Assembly (NCBI GenBank): GCA_018398585.1
Contig: JAGTTD010000024.1
Coordinates: 11,250,071 to 11,314,070, forward strand
DNA from: Simmondsia chinensis
Taxonomy: Eukaryota > Streptophyta > Magnoliopsida > Caryophyllales > Simmondsiaceae
Direction of reading: 5' to 3'
Length of the DNA: 64,000 bases
Below the pieces are notes generated by a model, which was not told the DNA's origin, did not search any database, and was given only the letters and a program-made list of their open reading frames with translations. Shown here one piece after another: positions 11,337 to 22,091 of this stretch. The first letter of the stretch is position 1; every line of letters begins with the position of its first letter. Made by a program: the position numbers and the translations under genes.

Positions 11337-12269
11337 TCAACCTGGTGGCCCAAGACTTGACCCATTCAAATTGTGCCCATCCATTGCCTCCCTATTGTCA
11401 CCTACAACATCACCCGCTACCTCCTTCGGGCGACGGTTGCGTCGGCGGTGTCGTCTCCCGGCCACTCTAACCGTGTTATCCACAAGGTGCTTAAGAATAA
11501 GGGTATTCAGGATGGGACACGTGTGCCCAAAAACGCGACATTTGCCAGAAACTTTCGGCATCCCTTCAAACTTGACCGTGATCGGAATAAATCGGTCGTT
11601 GCATTCAACCATCAACCATTTTGGGGGTTCAACCAATGCATCGATTTGAAAGCAAATGCAGGCATAGCTCTCCATAGAGCCCTCAATTGTTGGTTGGTCC
11701 ATGAAAAGAGGTCGGCCCACTCCACTGGCCATCGAGCTCAAAGAACTCTACGACCATAAGGAGGCCAGGAGGCCATGCAATTGGGTCCAAATAGAAATCC
11801 GGGCTACGTCATGTGAAGGAGCAAAGTTAGGCCGCCAACACTCAAGAGAGAGATAGTGCCCATTAACAGTCCATGGGCCACCCCGAAGAACAAGATTTGA
11901 TTTAGCTATGGACTTCAACTGGAAGTAATAAACCTGCTTATCGGCAATAACGCATTCTCCGCCTTTCGATCCCCAAAGGACCTTTTCAAGAGCGACACAT
12001 CTAGAGTAAGTGACCCAACCCCCGATAATTCCGCCTACAAGACAATGGCTCGATTTCTCAAGCCTCGGGGCCACATCCTCATCTGTGATAGAGTTATAGA
12101 CCTCACCGTTAACAAGCCGCGGCGGAATAAAACAAAGAGAGCCTCCCATGGGCACAGTACTAGCCACATTAGCCTAAGAGCGAGGACTCAAGCCATTCAA
12201 ACGAGGGCTACATGAACTCCAAGCAACCGGACCTACAGCTCGGGATGGAGAAATGGGTGCCGTAAGCAT
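11337..12269 (-). pseudogene. LINE ORF1 (DUF4283 plus zinc knuckle)
   Basis: An ATG at 12267-12269 (MLTAPISPSRAVGP) starts the frame. A stop interrupts it at about codon 32, then 11748-12167 continues with DVAPRLEKSSHCLVGGIIGG, LEKVLWGSKGGECVI and RGGPWTVNGHYLSLECWRPNF, a DUF4283 RNA-binding region. After a frameshift, 11337-11741 reads VEPPKWLMVECNDRFIPI and a zinc knuckle, GKCRVFGHTCP, lacking one cysteine of the usual C-x-x-C. It is the nucleic-acid-binding protein of plant L1. Confidence 0.85.
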
Positions 12270-12779
12270 GGTGCATTCAATCAAGAAAATCTCAACAAAA
12301 ATCAAGAAAGGTTCAACACATCACAACAATCAAGAACAATAACAAACTATGGAAGCTTGCAACAACTTTGTAACAATCAAGCAACTACCTCAATCTCCAG
12401 CCATCATCAATATTCACCACACAACCGCCAACATCATCATCACCCAAAAGCCACCATGACCACCCCCAAACTAGAAGTATAAGCAACGATGGGGAAAGAA
12501 AGATACAACATCAAGACAAATCGAGGATGAACATTGAAGGCACAAAGACCAACCTAAGAGGAGGGTGAATTAGGTTCTTTCGTGATAATTGAAAAATTAA
12601 ACTTTATGAACCAAAAATTAATATTGAAGACAATGAATATGAAATGAAAAAGTTAAAGACAAAAATAAAAGGGATGCACAAAGATTTTTATGGTGGTTCA
12701 CTTCTAAACCGGAAGCTAGCCCACTTCTCAAATGACTACTATTAGTCACTTGAGCCATTGACTAAGCTAGATGATTCTT

Positions 12780-12895
12780 TTTAAAAATAAGCTCAGGATC
12801 CAACCTTTACAACCGGTCTTTTTGTACGTAGGCTCAAGACCCAACCTTTTACAACCGATTCTTTTACTGTAGGTTAAGGTTCCAACCTTTGCAAT
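12780..12895. repeat. Short direct repeats in solo LTR
   Basis: About three imperfect copies of a unit near 50 bp, each with a caacctttacaaccg-like core followed by a T-rich stretch. They are inside the solo LTR. Confidence 0.6.
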
Positions 12896-13221
12896 AGAAT
12901 AAATTAGAATAAAGCAATGAAAGAATTAAAGCACTCAAATTCTTCACTCTTTCAAGAGTGAATTGACAGTTGATCAAGCTTAGCCAAAGGTAAGGATATG
13001 CCAATTATGCTCAATGATCAACAATAAGAGAACAAGTGATGCTCAATTAAAAGCTTTAAAACAAAACTTAAAAATAAACCGTTAAAGTGCAAGTATGTAA
13101 GAGAACTCTTTATCAAAGAATGCTTAGAGAGTATTGGATATTTTGAACCAAAGCATTCAAGTCTTATTTATAGGCAAATGAGGGCCTATGAGAGTTTAAA
13201 TCGTTGTAAAAAAGATTAAGA

Positions 13222-13425
13222 AAGAAATTAGCTAATTAATTTGATTGATTGATGGGATTGATTACTAATTTAGCTAATTAATTTGATTGATTGAATTATT
13301 TCAAAATTAGCTAAAGTTTTTGATATAATTTGATTAATTGATAGAATTGATTACCGATTTAGATAATTAATTTGATTTATTGAGCAATTTCTAAATTAGC
13401 TAAAATTTTTGAATTAATTTCCCAC
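13222..13425. repeat. AT-rich tandem repeats in solo LTR
   Basis: The motif gctaattaatttgattgatt recurs at about 13228, 13272 and 13360, alternating with aaaattagctaaa. These are imperfect copies in the downstream half of the solo LTR on the plus strand. Confidence 0.6.
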
Positions 13426-14412
13426 TTTGTTGTGATTTTGAATATTTGATTGCACAAATCAAGTTAAATCAACACCCATTTAATTTTTATCTTAATTGAT
13501 TTGATCATGTTTTTTGAAATACCAATCTTGAAAAATATTTTAACTGAAAGGCTAGATTGGTTTAAATTTTGACTTGAATATTTTTCAAATAAAATTTAAA
13601 GATCAATTTTTAAAAAATATTTCAAAAACATTTTTGTTAGAGCATCACTTATCAATGTTGAGACTTAGACTCAATTGATATATCCCTATCCTAAGTCCTA
13701 TACAATAAAAAGAAATAATTTTAAGGCGCTTGGACTCGGATCACGTTCTCTTCAATTTGGATGAATCTTCTCTTCAACTTTGATATCTTTTCCTCTTGAT
13801 TCATCGTCTTAGAAAGCTTCGTATCAACATGATTAACCTTGATTTTCTTAGTTTTCTTTGAGTCACTTCGAAACAAGATTAGAGCAAACTAAACACTATG
13901 ACTTACTAAATGGTTGTTATCATTAAAATTACAATATAAATGGCTTTAGGGCCAACAAACATGAACAATATAGCACATCAACATCACGAGAGGGAGGTCA
14001 AGCAACTCTGTTTTGCTGCAAAAAACTGGGGCCACCAATCAAACCAAGAAAACACCACCAAGATGCAATTCAAACAACCATGGTAGCAACAATGGAGCAA
14101 GTAAAGGTAGAGGTGATGAAATTCATACCAAATTTTGCTTCATAAGAGAAGAAACCCGGATAATAATCAAGAGAGAGAGAAAGTAACGCAATAAACACCA
14201 CTAGCCCAAGAACCAAGAAAACCACACAACACTCTTACATTCTCATGGCCACATATTATACCGAAGCAAGATGCCGGTTGGGACGGGGTAGCCGTGAGAG
14301 CATTGTTGGAAACTGAGCAAATATTTGTACCACGAAGACCCTGAAATATATAATGAAAACCTCAAAAAGAGAGCTTCCTGATCAAATCTTGGAAGTCCCA
14401 CTGAACTTTGCC

Positions 14413-14910
14413 TTAAGTACTGAGCCACTGAATGCCCAGGACCATGTGACACCCCGATAGCAGAATAAGTAACATGTCAGAACATAAATCAATACCAGAC
14501 ATAGTCCACAAGAAATTGAGACACAAGCCACGGCATGACACAAGGTTACCGTCGCCAATCACGACAGGAGGGCAGTGGCTGATATCGATAAAACACCCCA
14601 GCGAACGACCAAGAGCGTCATCGAGGAAGTTATGGATACTACCACTATCAATCACGATGTGAATAGTACGCTTGCCACAATGACCACGAACGTGCATAGT
14701 ATGGCAAGTAGTCACACCCTTGAGAGCATGTATTGAAATGAGTGGATCGGGATCCAGATCGGGGTTGGGTGGTGGGTCGGTCTCAGCCTCAAAGTCATCA
14801 TCAACCTCGGCTAAGAACAATCGAACTTGTTTTCTGGAAGCACGTCTATGACCCAGTGAAAAATTCTCATGACAATAAAAACACAAATTTTTTGCCCCGA
14901 TGTTCTTCAA
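14413..14910 (-). pseudogene. Gypsy zinc knuckle and protease remnant
   Basis: The frame starts near NLCFYCHENFSLGHRR, a gag zinc knuckle with its last cysteine changed. It continues through acidic D-D-D-F-E-A-E to IVIDSGSIHNFLD, the aspartic protease active site (D-S-G). It ends L-G-I-Q-W-L-S-T, where the next frame (14243-14452) takes over until the LINE insertion. The D-S-G triad is intact but the frame is broken after it. Confidence 0.85.
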
Positions 14911-14980
14911 CCTTAGCAGAGGTTAAGTGGCAAGGGTTATGTAAGGGACCCTAAAGGTGGGGAGGTACGGTAGCGAGGGG

Positions 14981-15900
14981 TTAGCGTGGTGGGTTTGTGG
15001 GCGGTTGAGGGTGGGTAAGGGCATGAGGCCATTTTTTGGAGTTACTAGAACCATCTCTATTGATATTATTGGGTAAGGGGAGGACGGCGCCTAATATTTG
15101 GGGGTTTTGACTGGTAATCTGCTTAAGATATGAATAGTTCTTTTCTTGAAGAGGGGCTAACACAATAGCTTCTTGTAACATTCATGGTTTAAACAATTTA
15201 AGCCGTCGCGTTAGCTCCTCACGAATGCCACCCAAGAGTACATTAATTTTCTGCCATTCACATAAACCATAATGACTAATTAGTGATTCAAATTGCACAA
15301 AATAGTCACATAAATACCCGGTTTGCTTGCGCTTAGTAAGCTCAGATAGTGGATCATTCGCATTATTAGCGAATCAAGCACGAATCTTGACTCCTCATAA
15401 GCATCACACCAACTTTTGGCCTCATCCTCTAAGGCTACCCCAGCTAGCATAACTTTACCATCTTTCGGTGTTCCATCCAAACAAAAGTAACGTTCACATT
15501 TATGTAACTAGCCCACCACATTACGCCCATTGAATCTTGGAAATTTGATTTTCATAACTCGAGTGAAAAAATGAAAATTACCTCCATTCATTTCAGGAGG
15601 AACACCCGGTGGTGGAGATCGGCATGGCTAATCAGCTGTGCGACCTAGATCTCGGGGATAACTTGAGCTCGCCGAAGATGGTGATCAATTGGAGTAACTG
15701 CGATGGCCCATGGGGGAAATTTGTATAAATAGGCCATTGACCAAATGTGGCACTTCCTCAAGTGCCCTACTGTTCTGATCTAGCCGATCATCAATAGCGG
15801 TACACCCCACGATTAATCGACTCTTCTACCTCATGAATAAAAGTTTGGGATCGAGCACCTTCAACCATTGCTAATCCGAGCTTCAATCAGAGGCTGAGGA
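14981..15900 (-). pseudogene. Gypsy gag remnant
   Basis: 15280-15480 reads MDGTPKDGKVMLAGVALEDE, the retrotransposon gag helix region, with A-K-S-W-C where A-x-x-W-x is expected. 14981-15181 reads LAPLQEKNYSYLKQITSQN, the downstream linker. Several frames are needed and stops intervene. The region from 15481 to 15900 has no clear frame but occupies the position of gag's N-terminus and the leader. Confidence 0.7.
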
Positions 15901-15907
15901 AGGGAAG

Positions 15908-15919
15908 GCTTTTATACCA
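15908..15919 (-). promoter_or_regulatory. Degenerate primer-binding site, gypsy
   Basis: Minus strand TGGTATAAAAGC differs at two positions from the initiator tRNA-Met site TGGTATCAGAGC. It lies next to the LTR end ...TACTATCA. Confidence 0.65.
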
Positions 15920-15920
15920 A

Positions 15921-16287
15921 TGATAGTAATTCAACACATCACAAAATCCAAACAACCAATTCACACACAAGATCTCAATCAAAAGCACAATCAACCACCA
16001 ATAAGAGCAATTATAGTATATCTTTGTATGTATAATCCTAAATTTATTCAAGAAGAAAGGGGAGAACTAGAACCAGAAAGAGAGGCGGGGGGGGGGGGGG
16101 GGGGGGGGGGGCGGCAATTCACACAATGCCCAATGATACCTCAACTAACTTCTAATTACATTATTTATACTAACTAATTAAGACCTAATTAAGTAGTAAT
16201 TAGCTGATGTGGCATCACTTAGGTGACGTAGAGCTCTAGTGTTGACATGGCCAGCGGAGATGACGTGGCACGTGAAGCTTTGTGTCA
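15921..16287 (-). repeat. 5' LTR of gypsy element
   Basis: It pairs with 3617-3951. The ends are TGA...TCA on the plus strand. It contains a run of 25 G at 16087-16111, where the left LTR has only ggggg and a purine-rich stretch. The run has therefore expanded in this copy. Confidence 0.8.
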
Positions 16288-16454
16288 TAACTCGGATTGT
16301 TGCATTAAGATGTAGCTACGACTTGCTTTTACACTTGCGAGTACATGGTTTTACACTCTCGTTAAAACCACATTTAGCTCTCACAACCTCTGTGGATATC
16401 AAAATGTAGGTATGTGGTGGGCTATTGGATTGTCATCATCAACAACAACAACAG

Positions 16455-16580
16455 CAACAGCCCCCAGTGCCTCAAGGGCTCTCGCGTATGTGGGGTCTGG
16501 AAGGGGTAGGATGTACGCAGCTTTACCCCCTCAGGGCGGGGCCCTGATGAGAGGCTATTTTCGAGGATACCCAACCTGAT
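16455..16580 (-). repeat. SINE-like (Angio-domain) 3' end of the RTE element
   Basis: On the minus strand it contains AAGCTGCGTACATCC, then CCCCTTCCAGACCCC and GCGAGAGCCCTTGAGGCACT. This closely resembles the conserved 3' domain of many angiosperm tRNA-derived SINEs. Here it lies inside the target duplications of an RTE LINE, downstream of the LINE ORF, so it belongs to the LINE. A second short copy is at 22109-22211. Confidence 0.75.
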
Positions 16581-16594
16581 AGTTGCTAGTTAAG

Positions 16595-16800
16595 AAGGGC
16601 ACGTAAGTAGAGCATGTAAAGCACGTATGCAGATCATGAAGAACATGTAAAGTGTAGAGATCAAGAAAAGCATGTAAGGCATGTAAAGCGTGTGAGCAAA
16701 TAACAAGTAAGCATGCAAACATATAGACAAATAAGTATGTAAGCAAGTAACCATGGAAACAGGTAAGCATGGGAGTAAGGGAGCATAGCAACCAGGGTAA
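16595..16800. repeat. Degenerate AAGCATGTAA repeats
   Basis: The phrase catgtaa with an adjoining aag or gc recurs about a dozen times at spacings near 10-25 bp. It lies in the 3' region of the RTE LINE. The unit is very loose. On the minus strand it gives C/T-rich, low-complexity frames, so those frames are not coding. Confidence 0.6.
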
Positions 16801-16980
16801 AAGGGCAAAGCAAACACGATAAGAAGAGAGATATCTACATGCGACACCCTGCGACGAATAGGGAGGGTATAGCGCAAGGAAAGTGTAGGGGCATAAAGAA
16901 AGAGAAATTAGAGAGAGAAAGAAAAAGGGAAAGAGAGAGAAAGTAGATAGAGAGAGCTAGCTTACTTGTGCTCCCTGATC

Positions 16981-17368
16981 CTACACCGCTAAATCGGATA
17001 CCCCTATACTAATCCTCCACTGAGCTCTATCTAAGGTCATCTCTTCATTTTGGTTGAGGTAGGCAAGGTCCTTTCGAATTGTCTCCATCCAACTCTTCTT
17101 TGGCCGGCCTCTTGCTCTCTTCCCGTCTGCAATAAGACGTTGTTGGCATCTCCTTACAGGGGCATTTATGGTCTCCTCCTGACATGCCCAAACCACCGCA
17201 GACGTTGCTCCATCAACTTATCCTCTATTGGGGTAACGCCTAATTTACTTCTTATGACGTCATTCCAGATCCTGTCCTTCCTTATATATCCACACATCCA
17301 TCTCAACATCCTCATTTCTACAACCTTCAGCTTCTGCGAGTGATGACACTTAAGTGGCCAGCACCTTA
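16981..17368 (-). pseudogene. RTE LINE ORF C-terminus
   Basis: 17197-17368 encodes a degenerate start of the conserved tail ([16 protein letters not shown]). 16981-17196 then reads APVRRCQQRLIADGKRARGR, PKKSWMETIRKDL and LDRAQWR. This R-G-R-P-K-K-x-W motif ends the ORF of plant RTE (BovB-like) elements. The RT and endonuclease are absent through 5' truncation. It is non-functional. Confidence 0.85.
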
Positions 17369-17385
17369 GGCTATTGGATTCTCAT

Positions 17386-17682
17386 ATGCATATATATTAC
17401 CACCGCATTAGTTTTATACATTTTGAAACCACATCACCAAAATCCCAAAATATCTTATTGATATGTTTGAAAAATGCAAAAAAAATGATATATATGTATA
17501 TACGTGTGAGAATGGTAACATATCTTTAAAAAAAAAAAAGGGAACAAAAAGGCAACATGTCTTAAAGTAAGAGAAAGAATGGCATCAACTTAATCATGTG
17601 TGACCAAAACGACGAGTTGAAAGGTGTTAATATAGTAGTTTGTCTCCCAAGTTTCTAAGTTAGAGGTTCTGGGTTTAGCACT
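17386..17682. other. No gene; AT-rich with possible tRNA-like segment
   Basis: No coding signal. About 17615-17680 has a weak tRNA-like layout: tatagtagtttg resembling an A box, then agaggttctgggtttagc resembling a B box. It could be the head of an old SINE. The call is weak. Confidence 0.25.
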
Positions 17683-18240
17683 TGTTACAATAAAAATGCG
17701 AATTATCGATAAATATCAAAACACAACAATTAAATAATAAGACCGAAGGTTAAAAACCGATTACAATACTGAAGATGCCGCGCCTTAGCAAAAACCATTA
17801 TCCTAAAAGACAATTTCACCGCTGCTCTGTTGCAGTTAGTATGATCGACGGCCGTCCTCCAGGATTAATGCAATCCGACCGCTAACGTGCACTCGTTAAT
17901 TGTCGGGTAGGAGAGCCTACGAACTTTGCCCAATGAAAGAGAGAGAGACGCAGATGGGGAGCGATAGAAGAGATTGATTTTGTTGTTGATGGGGATGATA
18001 TGAAAGTGGTGAAAGGCTAGAGGATTTATAGCAGCAGCATCACCTCCCAACATCCATATTTGAACAATAATAAGGCTTGATGAAACGGTTGCAATAAACG
18101 TCCCAACCCACATATTTGAACAAACGGCCACACAGAAATGGGAAACGACTCCAACGCAGTAAAGAGGCACGGTTAATTACAATACAGGTTTTGAAAAATA
18201 TTTTTTGAAAAATAAATATACCTATTAAGAAAAAGATCAC
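17683..18240 (-). repeat. LTR-like repeat related to the solo LTR at 53145-54119
   Basis: 17820-17940 aligns by eye with 53640-53760: gccgctgctctg, cggccgtcctcc, ggatta, gcactcgttaattg and gaactttgccca in the same order. Both then have gagagagag. The minus strand has a TATA-like GCTATAAATCC near 18027-18037. I could not fix the outer edges or a target duplication. Confidence 0.6.
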
Positions 18241-19396
18241 CCACACCCGAGCATAGAGGGCAGGCAGGCGGCGCGCGCCCGTGTGATTCCTTCCATTCTT
18301 TCTCCCTTAACTTAATTCAAATACCTGAGTGACATGTATATTTTTTAAGTCAACAAACCTTCCCTCTTTTTTCTATGTGGGATACAAGCTTTAGAATTAC
18401 AATTTGCTTGTATCTTTTTTCTAACAGCAATCATTGGTCGCCTCCCAAGCGTTGTTTTCCATCTTTCAAGAATAATGTCATACTCCTCATCAATGTAAAA
18501 AAGTTGATCAAGAACATAGCAATAGAAAATATGACATATGCTGGATGATTTGACTACTGATGAGGAAAACAATGTCTTTGTAGGGTACTTTTTTGTTGGA
18601 CATGCACAATTTTAGTGTATGAATCTTGTCCTACATAAAATATTTGGTGGAAGCACATTCATTTGGGTTATTCGGTATATTTTTTATATGACAAGTAAAC
18701 ATTGAATTAGGTCTATTGAAGTTTTCTAATTAAGTATTGCACCCTTAATGACTTATAACTGCGACCTTAATTCTTTATTGAGGCATTAACCATTTTGACA
18801 TGTGTTCAACCTTGTTGGAGTCTACAAGTTACTCTAATATATGGGTTTGTGGGATTCAACCGAGAAAGCAAAATTGGCTTCTAAAATCACTATCTTCATT
18901 CTCTTCCCTATGTCCCTTCCCTGACTACTTATCTGTCTGATAACTAAGCATAATCGGAGCGTATTCTAATCCATTACTCTGGAGTGCACTACATCGGTGG
19001 GCGTTGTATTGACCCTGGGGATTGGAGTGCCATTCAGTGCTGTTGTACCGATGCGGGCCATAAACAACTTTAGGGTAGTGATGGACGTCACGGCACGATA
19101 ATGATATTCATATTTTCATATAAGTTCTAATTACCATCCCTCTTATTTTCGAGCATTTTTGCGACCACCAAATCGTAAATCTTCCGATTGCCATTGTAGT
19201 TTTTCATTGCTTCATAACCATATAACAAAATCTTCATTCAATCATTTTCATTATACTCAAAAGTTGTTCATTGCCTAGAATTTGGATCGACCTAGAAACA
19301 AGATTGGATACTTCTAAGCACAAGCCGATGAAGGATCCAAATTTAAGATTGAGAATTTAATTGAAAAAAAATTGATTTAGGCATGTCCTATAACTA
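18241..19396. other. No gene seen; possible old LTR sequence
   Basis: The 75-codon minus frame at 18345-18572 shows no domain I recognise. Around 18830-19080, phrases such as ttgttggagtctacaa and gtgtattgaccctgggattgg-like text resemble copia LTR sequence, but no partner LTR, primer-binding site or duplication was found. Confidence 0.3.
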
Positions 19397-20679
19397 AGGC
19401 TTCGTTGTTTCAGGGGAAATACTCTTCCCCTGAAAAATATTGTCCTTTGGAAAAGGTTTTCTATGAAAAATGCAATTTCTGTCAAGGTTTTCCGTTGTTT
19501 GTTTCAACAAAAACGTGTTTTCACATTTTGATACTCTTTGTTGGTTTTAAAGGAATAATCATATATCAATAATCTTATACCTCGTTATATGACAATATAA
19601 GTAGCAATAAAATATATTCGAAACTATATAGACTTTGTGTGGTTGTGGAATTATTACTAAGATATCCTAAGGTTTGAACATTTATTACCTATCTTACATT
19701 TGAATATATACAATGATGTACCTTGAAGTTGAATATTTTATCACACAGGTATATATCAAAATTTGATTAATTTTTGTAAGAATCTGACCAAGTCTAAAAA
19801 TACTAAATAATACATAATTACGATAATATTTACAAGTCATGTCAATGGTTTTAGCAAATTACGATAAAAGTTCATCGTACATTGATGTAAACTACTTAAA
19901 TATGGGAGAAATCATATGCCATGTTAGCATTTTTAAATAAAAAAACATTAAATTCTAATGAGAATACTTATATATTATCAGAATCATGTTTTATTTTAGC
20001 TTTTTCTATTGAAAATTTATCGAATTTCAACAAAAGACACTTGGTTGATAAAATTTAAAACTTCGGGGTATCCAGGTGATAAAATATTTAAATTTCAAGG
20101 TACCCTTATATATGCATTGAAATTTTATGGCACCTAGGTGACAGATAGTCAAATCTCATGATACTTAAGCGATAATTTTTCTAAAAAACATATGTCAAAA
20201 GAAAGTATTTTCTAAAAAAAATATAATCTACAAATAGTTTTTTGGTGCTTGGTTTGATGTAAATATTATTTCCTAATTATAATATTTACCATAGCATGAA
20301 TTAATAAATATGTTTCAAATATAAAATATTAGACATGAATGAAAATCAAATGGAACATAAATTCACTATAAGATTTGACGTTGACTGATCTTTCTTCGTC
20401 CAGTTTTTATCCCATATTATTACCTCTAACGATCTAAGATCCCACCAAGTTTATTTTGGTCTGATCCATATTCGAACCAATATATAGCTTCGAATTTTTT
20501 TGGATAATTCTGAATGATGACTTTCCCTCTTTTGAAAAGGAACTCATTTCCCCCATTTGAAGGAAATGGTTTTCCTTCAGGAAAACCTTTTCCATAACAA
20601 AATTTGGGCCAAATGACATAAAAAGGAAAAAAAAAATCATTTCCTAGAATGTGGTTTGTCTCCTAAACAAACGGAGCCT
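19397..20679. mobile_element. TIR element, copy 1 of a head-to-tail pair
   Basis: It begins aggcttcgttgtttcagggg and ends acaaacggagcct. The two ends are inverted repeats (AGGCTYCGTTTGTTT-like). The interior carries phrases such as ggtgataaaat and tacctaagtgataa. It aligns along most of its length with 20789-22030. No transposase is visible, so it is non-autonomous. I could not confirm a target duplication. Confidence 0.7.
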
Positions 20680-20788
20680 AAATGAAACAACCTTGTTTGG
20701 AATTTCATCCAAACCAAAATTTGAACACCCGTAATACTTTTCTTCTTCACATACATAATTTTTATCGAATACATTATTCCTCTTATTG

Positions 20789-22030
20789 AGGTTCCGTTTG
20801 GTAGGGGGGAAGCACCCTTCCCCCGGAAAGCGTTTTCCTTTGGAGAAGATCTTCCATGGAAAATGAAATTCCCTTTGAGGTTTTCCATTGTTTATTTCCA
20901 CACAAAACATGCTTTCATCTTACGATATTCCTTGTTTGTTTTAAATGAAAACATCTTCTACCAATTATCTTATACCCAGTTATATGATAATATAAGTAGC
21001 AACACAATATATTTAAAGCTATTTAGGTTTCATGTAGTTGTGAAAAAGTTAGCATGTAATAAAAATAGGAAAATTATTACTAAGACACCATAAAGTTTGA
21101 GCATTTATTACCAATCCTAACATTTCAATGTCTACAATGAGGTACCCTAGTGTTTGAATATTTTATCACCCAAGTATCGTATGACAAAATTTGATAATTT
21201 TGTAAGATTATAACCAATTCTATACAAGTTATGTCAATATTTTTAATGAAATGTAGCAAATTACAATAATAAATTCATTGAATATTATCTCAACTGCCTA
21301 AATATAGCTGAAATCATGTGTCATATTAGTGTTTTTGGCCAAAAATCATCAAAATTGTAATAATAATACTAATTTATTATCAGAATGTGGCTCCATTTTA
21401 GCATTTTCTAATAAAATCTATCGAATTTCAACAAAAGGTATCTGATTGATAAAATTTTAAAACTTCAAGATACTTAAGTGATAAAATGTTTGAACCTCAA
21501 GGTACTCCAATGTATATATTGAAATATTAAGGTACCTGGATAATAAATGGTCAAATCTCATGGTACCTAAGTGAAAGTTGTCCTAAAAAGTATATATTAA
21601 AAGAAAGCATTTTTCCAAAAAAAGTATAATTTATAAATAGTTTTTGGTACTTAGTTTGATGTAAATATTATTTCCTAATTATAATATTCACTATAGCATG
21701 AAGCATTGAAGATCTTCAAATGTAAAATATCAGTTGGGAATGAAAACCAAATGAAATTCCATAATTCCCTAGAGGATTTTGAGCTCACTGATAATTCGTC
21801 ATCCAATTTTTATCCCACATTGTTACCTCTAGAATTCTAAAATCCTGTCTAATTCATTTGGTTATGATCTATATCCAGACTGACGTACCCCCCAGTAAAA
21901 GGAAAGTCATTTTCCCCCATTTGAGGAAAAAGTTCGGAAAAGCTTTTTTGTCAAAAATCGCACATCAAACAAAAGAAAAGGGGAAAACTAATTCTAATAA
22001 TGAAGTTTTCCCCATAAACATACGGAGCTT
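20789..22030. mobile_element. TIR element, copy 2 of a head-to-tail pair
   Basis: It begins aggttccgtttgg and ends cataaacatacggagctt, again inverted repeats. The interior follows copy 1 in order: the cttatacc/gttatatga block, the cttgaatatttatcacc-like phrases and the tttggtacttagtttgatg block. The frames at 20434-20910 and 20863-21093 span its ends and are chance frames. Confidence 0.7.
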
Positions 22031-22091
22031 GAAAAAAACTCCTTATTGGAACTACAACCGTTCTCGTAAGTGGTAAGATACTAAGACCTCG

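Larger units (their letters stand above)
12535..13957 (-). mobile_element. Solo LTR with perfect 5-bp target duplication
   Basis: The segment starts tgaagg and ends ccaaca, giving TG...CA ends in either direction. It is flanked on both sides by aacat (12530-12534 and 13958-13962). The minus strand starts TGTTGGCCCTAAAGCC and has a TATA-like box CCTATAAATAAG near 13165-13176, so the LTR likely reads on the minus strand. No internal region is present. At 1423 bp it is a long LTR. It lies in the 5' region of the L1. Confidence 0.85.
6535..14262 (-). mobile_element. L1-type LINE, near full length, with nested solo LTR
   Basis: Minus-strand order from the right: 5' region, ORF1 (DUF4283 and zinc knuckle), repeat-rich hinge, endonuclease, reverse transcriptase, zf-RVT, 3' region and poly(A), seen as a T run at 6540-6549. 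Flanks share gaagcaaga at 6526-6534 and 14263-14271, a 9-bp target duplication. Without the nested LTR it is about 6.3 kb, normal for plant L1. Multiple frameshifts and loss of the RT active site inactivate it. Confidence 0.9.
3617..16287 (-). mobile_element. Ty3/gypsy retrotransposon, split by a LINE
   Basis: Two direct LTRs flank gag, protease, reverse transcriptase, RNase H and integrase remnants on the minus strand, in Ty3/gypsy order. The inner half is separated by an L1 insertion at 6535-14262. The protein reads across the insertion site, with the SCF codons inside the LINE target duplication. Flanks are taatc on the left and taact on the right, an imperfect 5-bp duplication. Stops and catalytic losses make it non-functional. 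The integrase ends in a chromodomain-like tail (A-E-D-A-T-W-E), suggesting a chromovirus. Confidence 0.85.
16437..17368 (-). mobile_element. 5'-truncated RTE-type LINE
   Basis: The element is flanked by ggctattggatt(g/c)tcat at 16420-16436 and 17369-17385, a 17-bp target duplication with one mismatch. On the minus strand it starts inside the end of the ORF and runs through a repetitive 3' region. It ends with a GCTGCGTACATCC domain and a TTGTTG/GATGAT trinucleotide tail at 16437-16452. Trinucleotide tails instead of poly(A) are a known feature of RTE elements. Confidence 0.85.

Noticed and set aside
11267..11759. Plus-strand frames opposite LINE ORF1
   Set aside because: The minus strand carries the DUF4283 and zinc-knuckle motifs, so these are shadows.
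16555..16877. Leu/Cys/His-rich minus frames of 78 and 95 codons
   Set aside because: Low-complexity translation of the CATGTAA repeats in the RTE 3' region.
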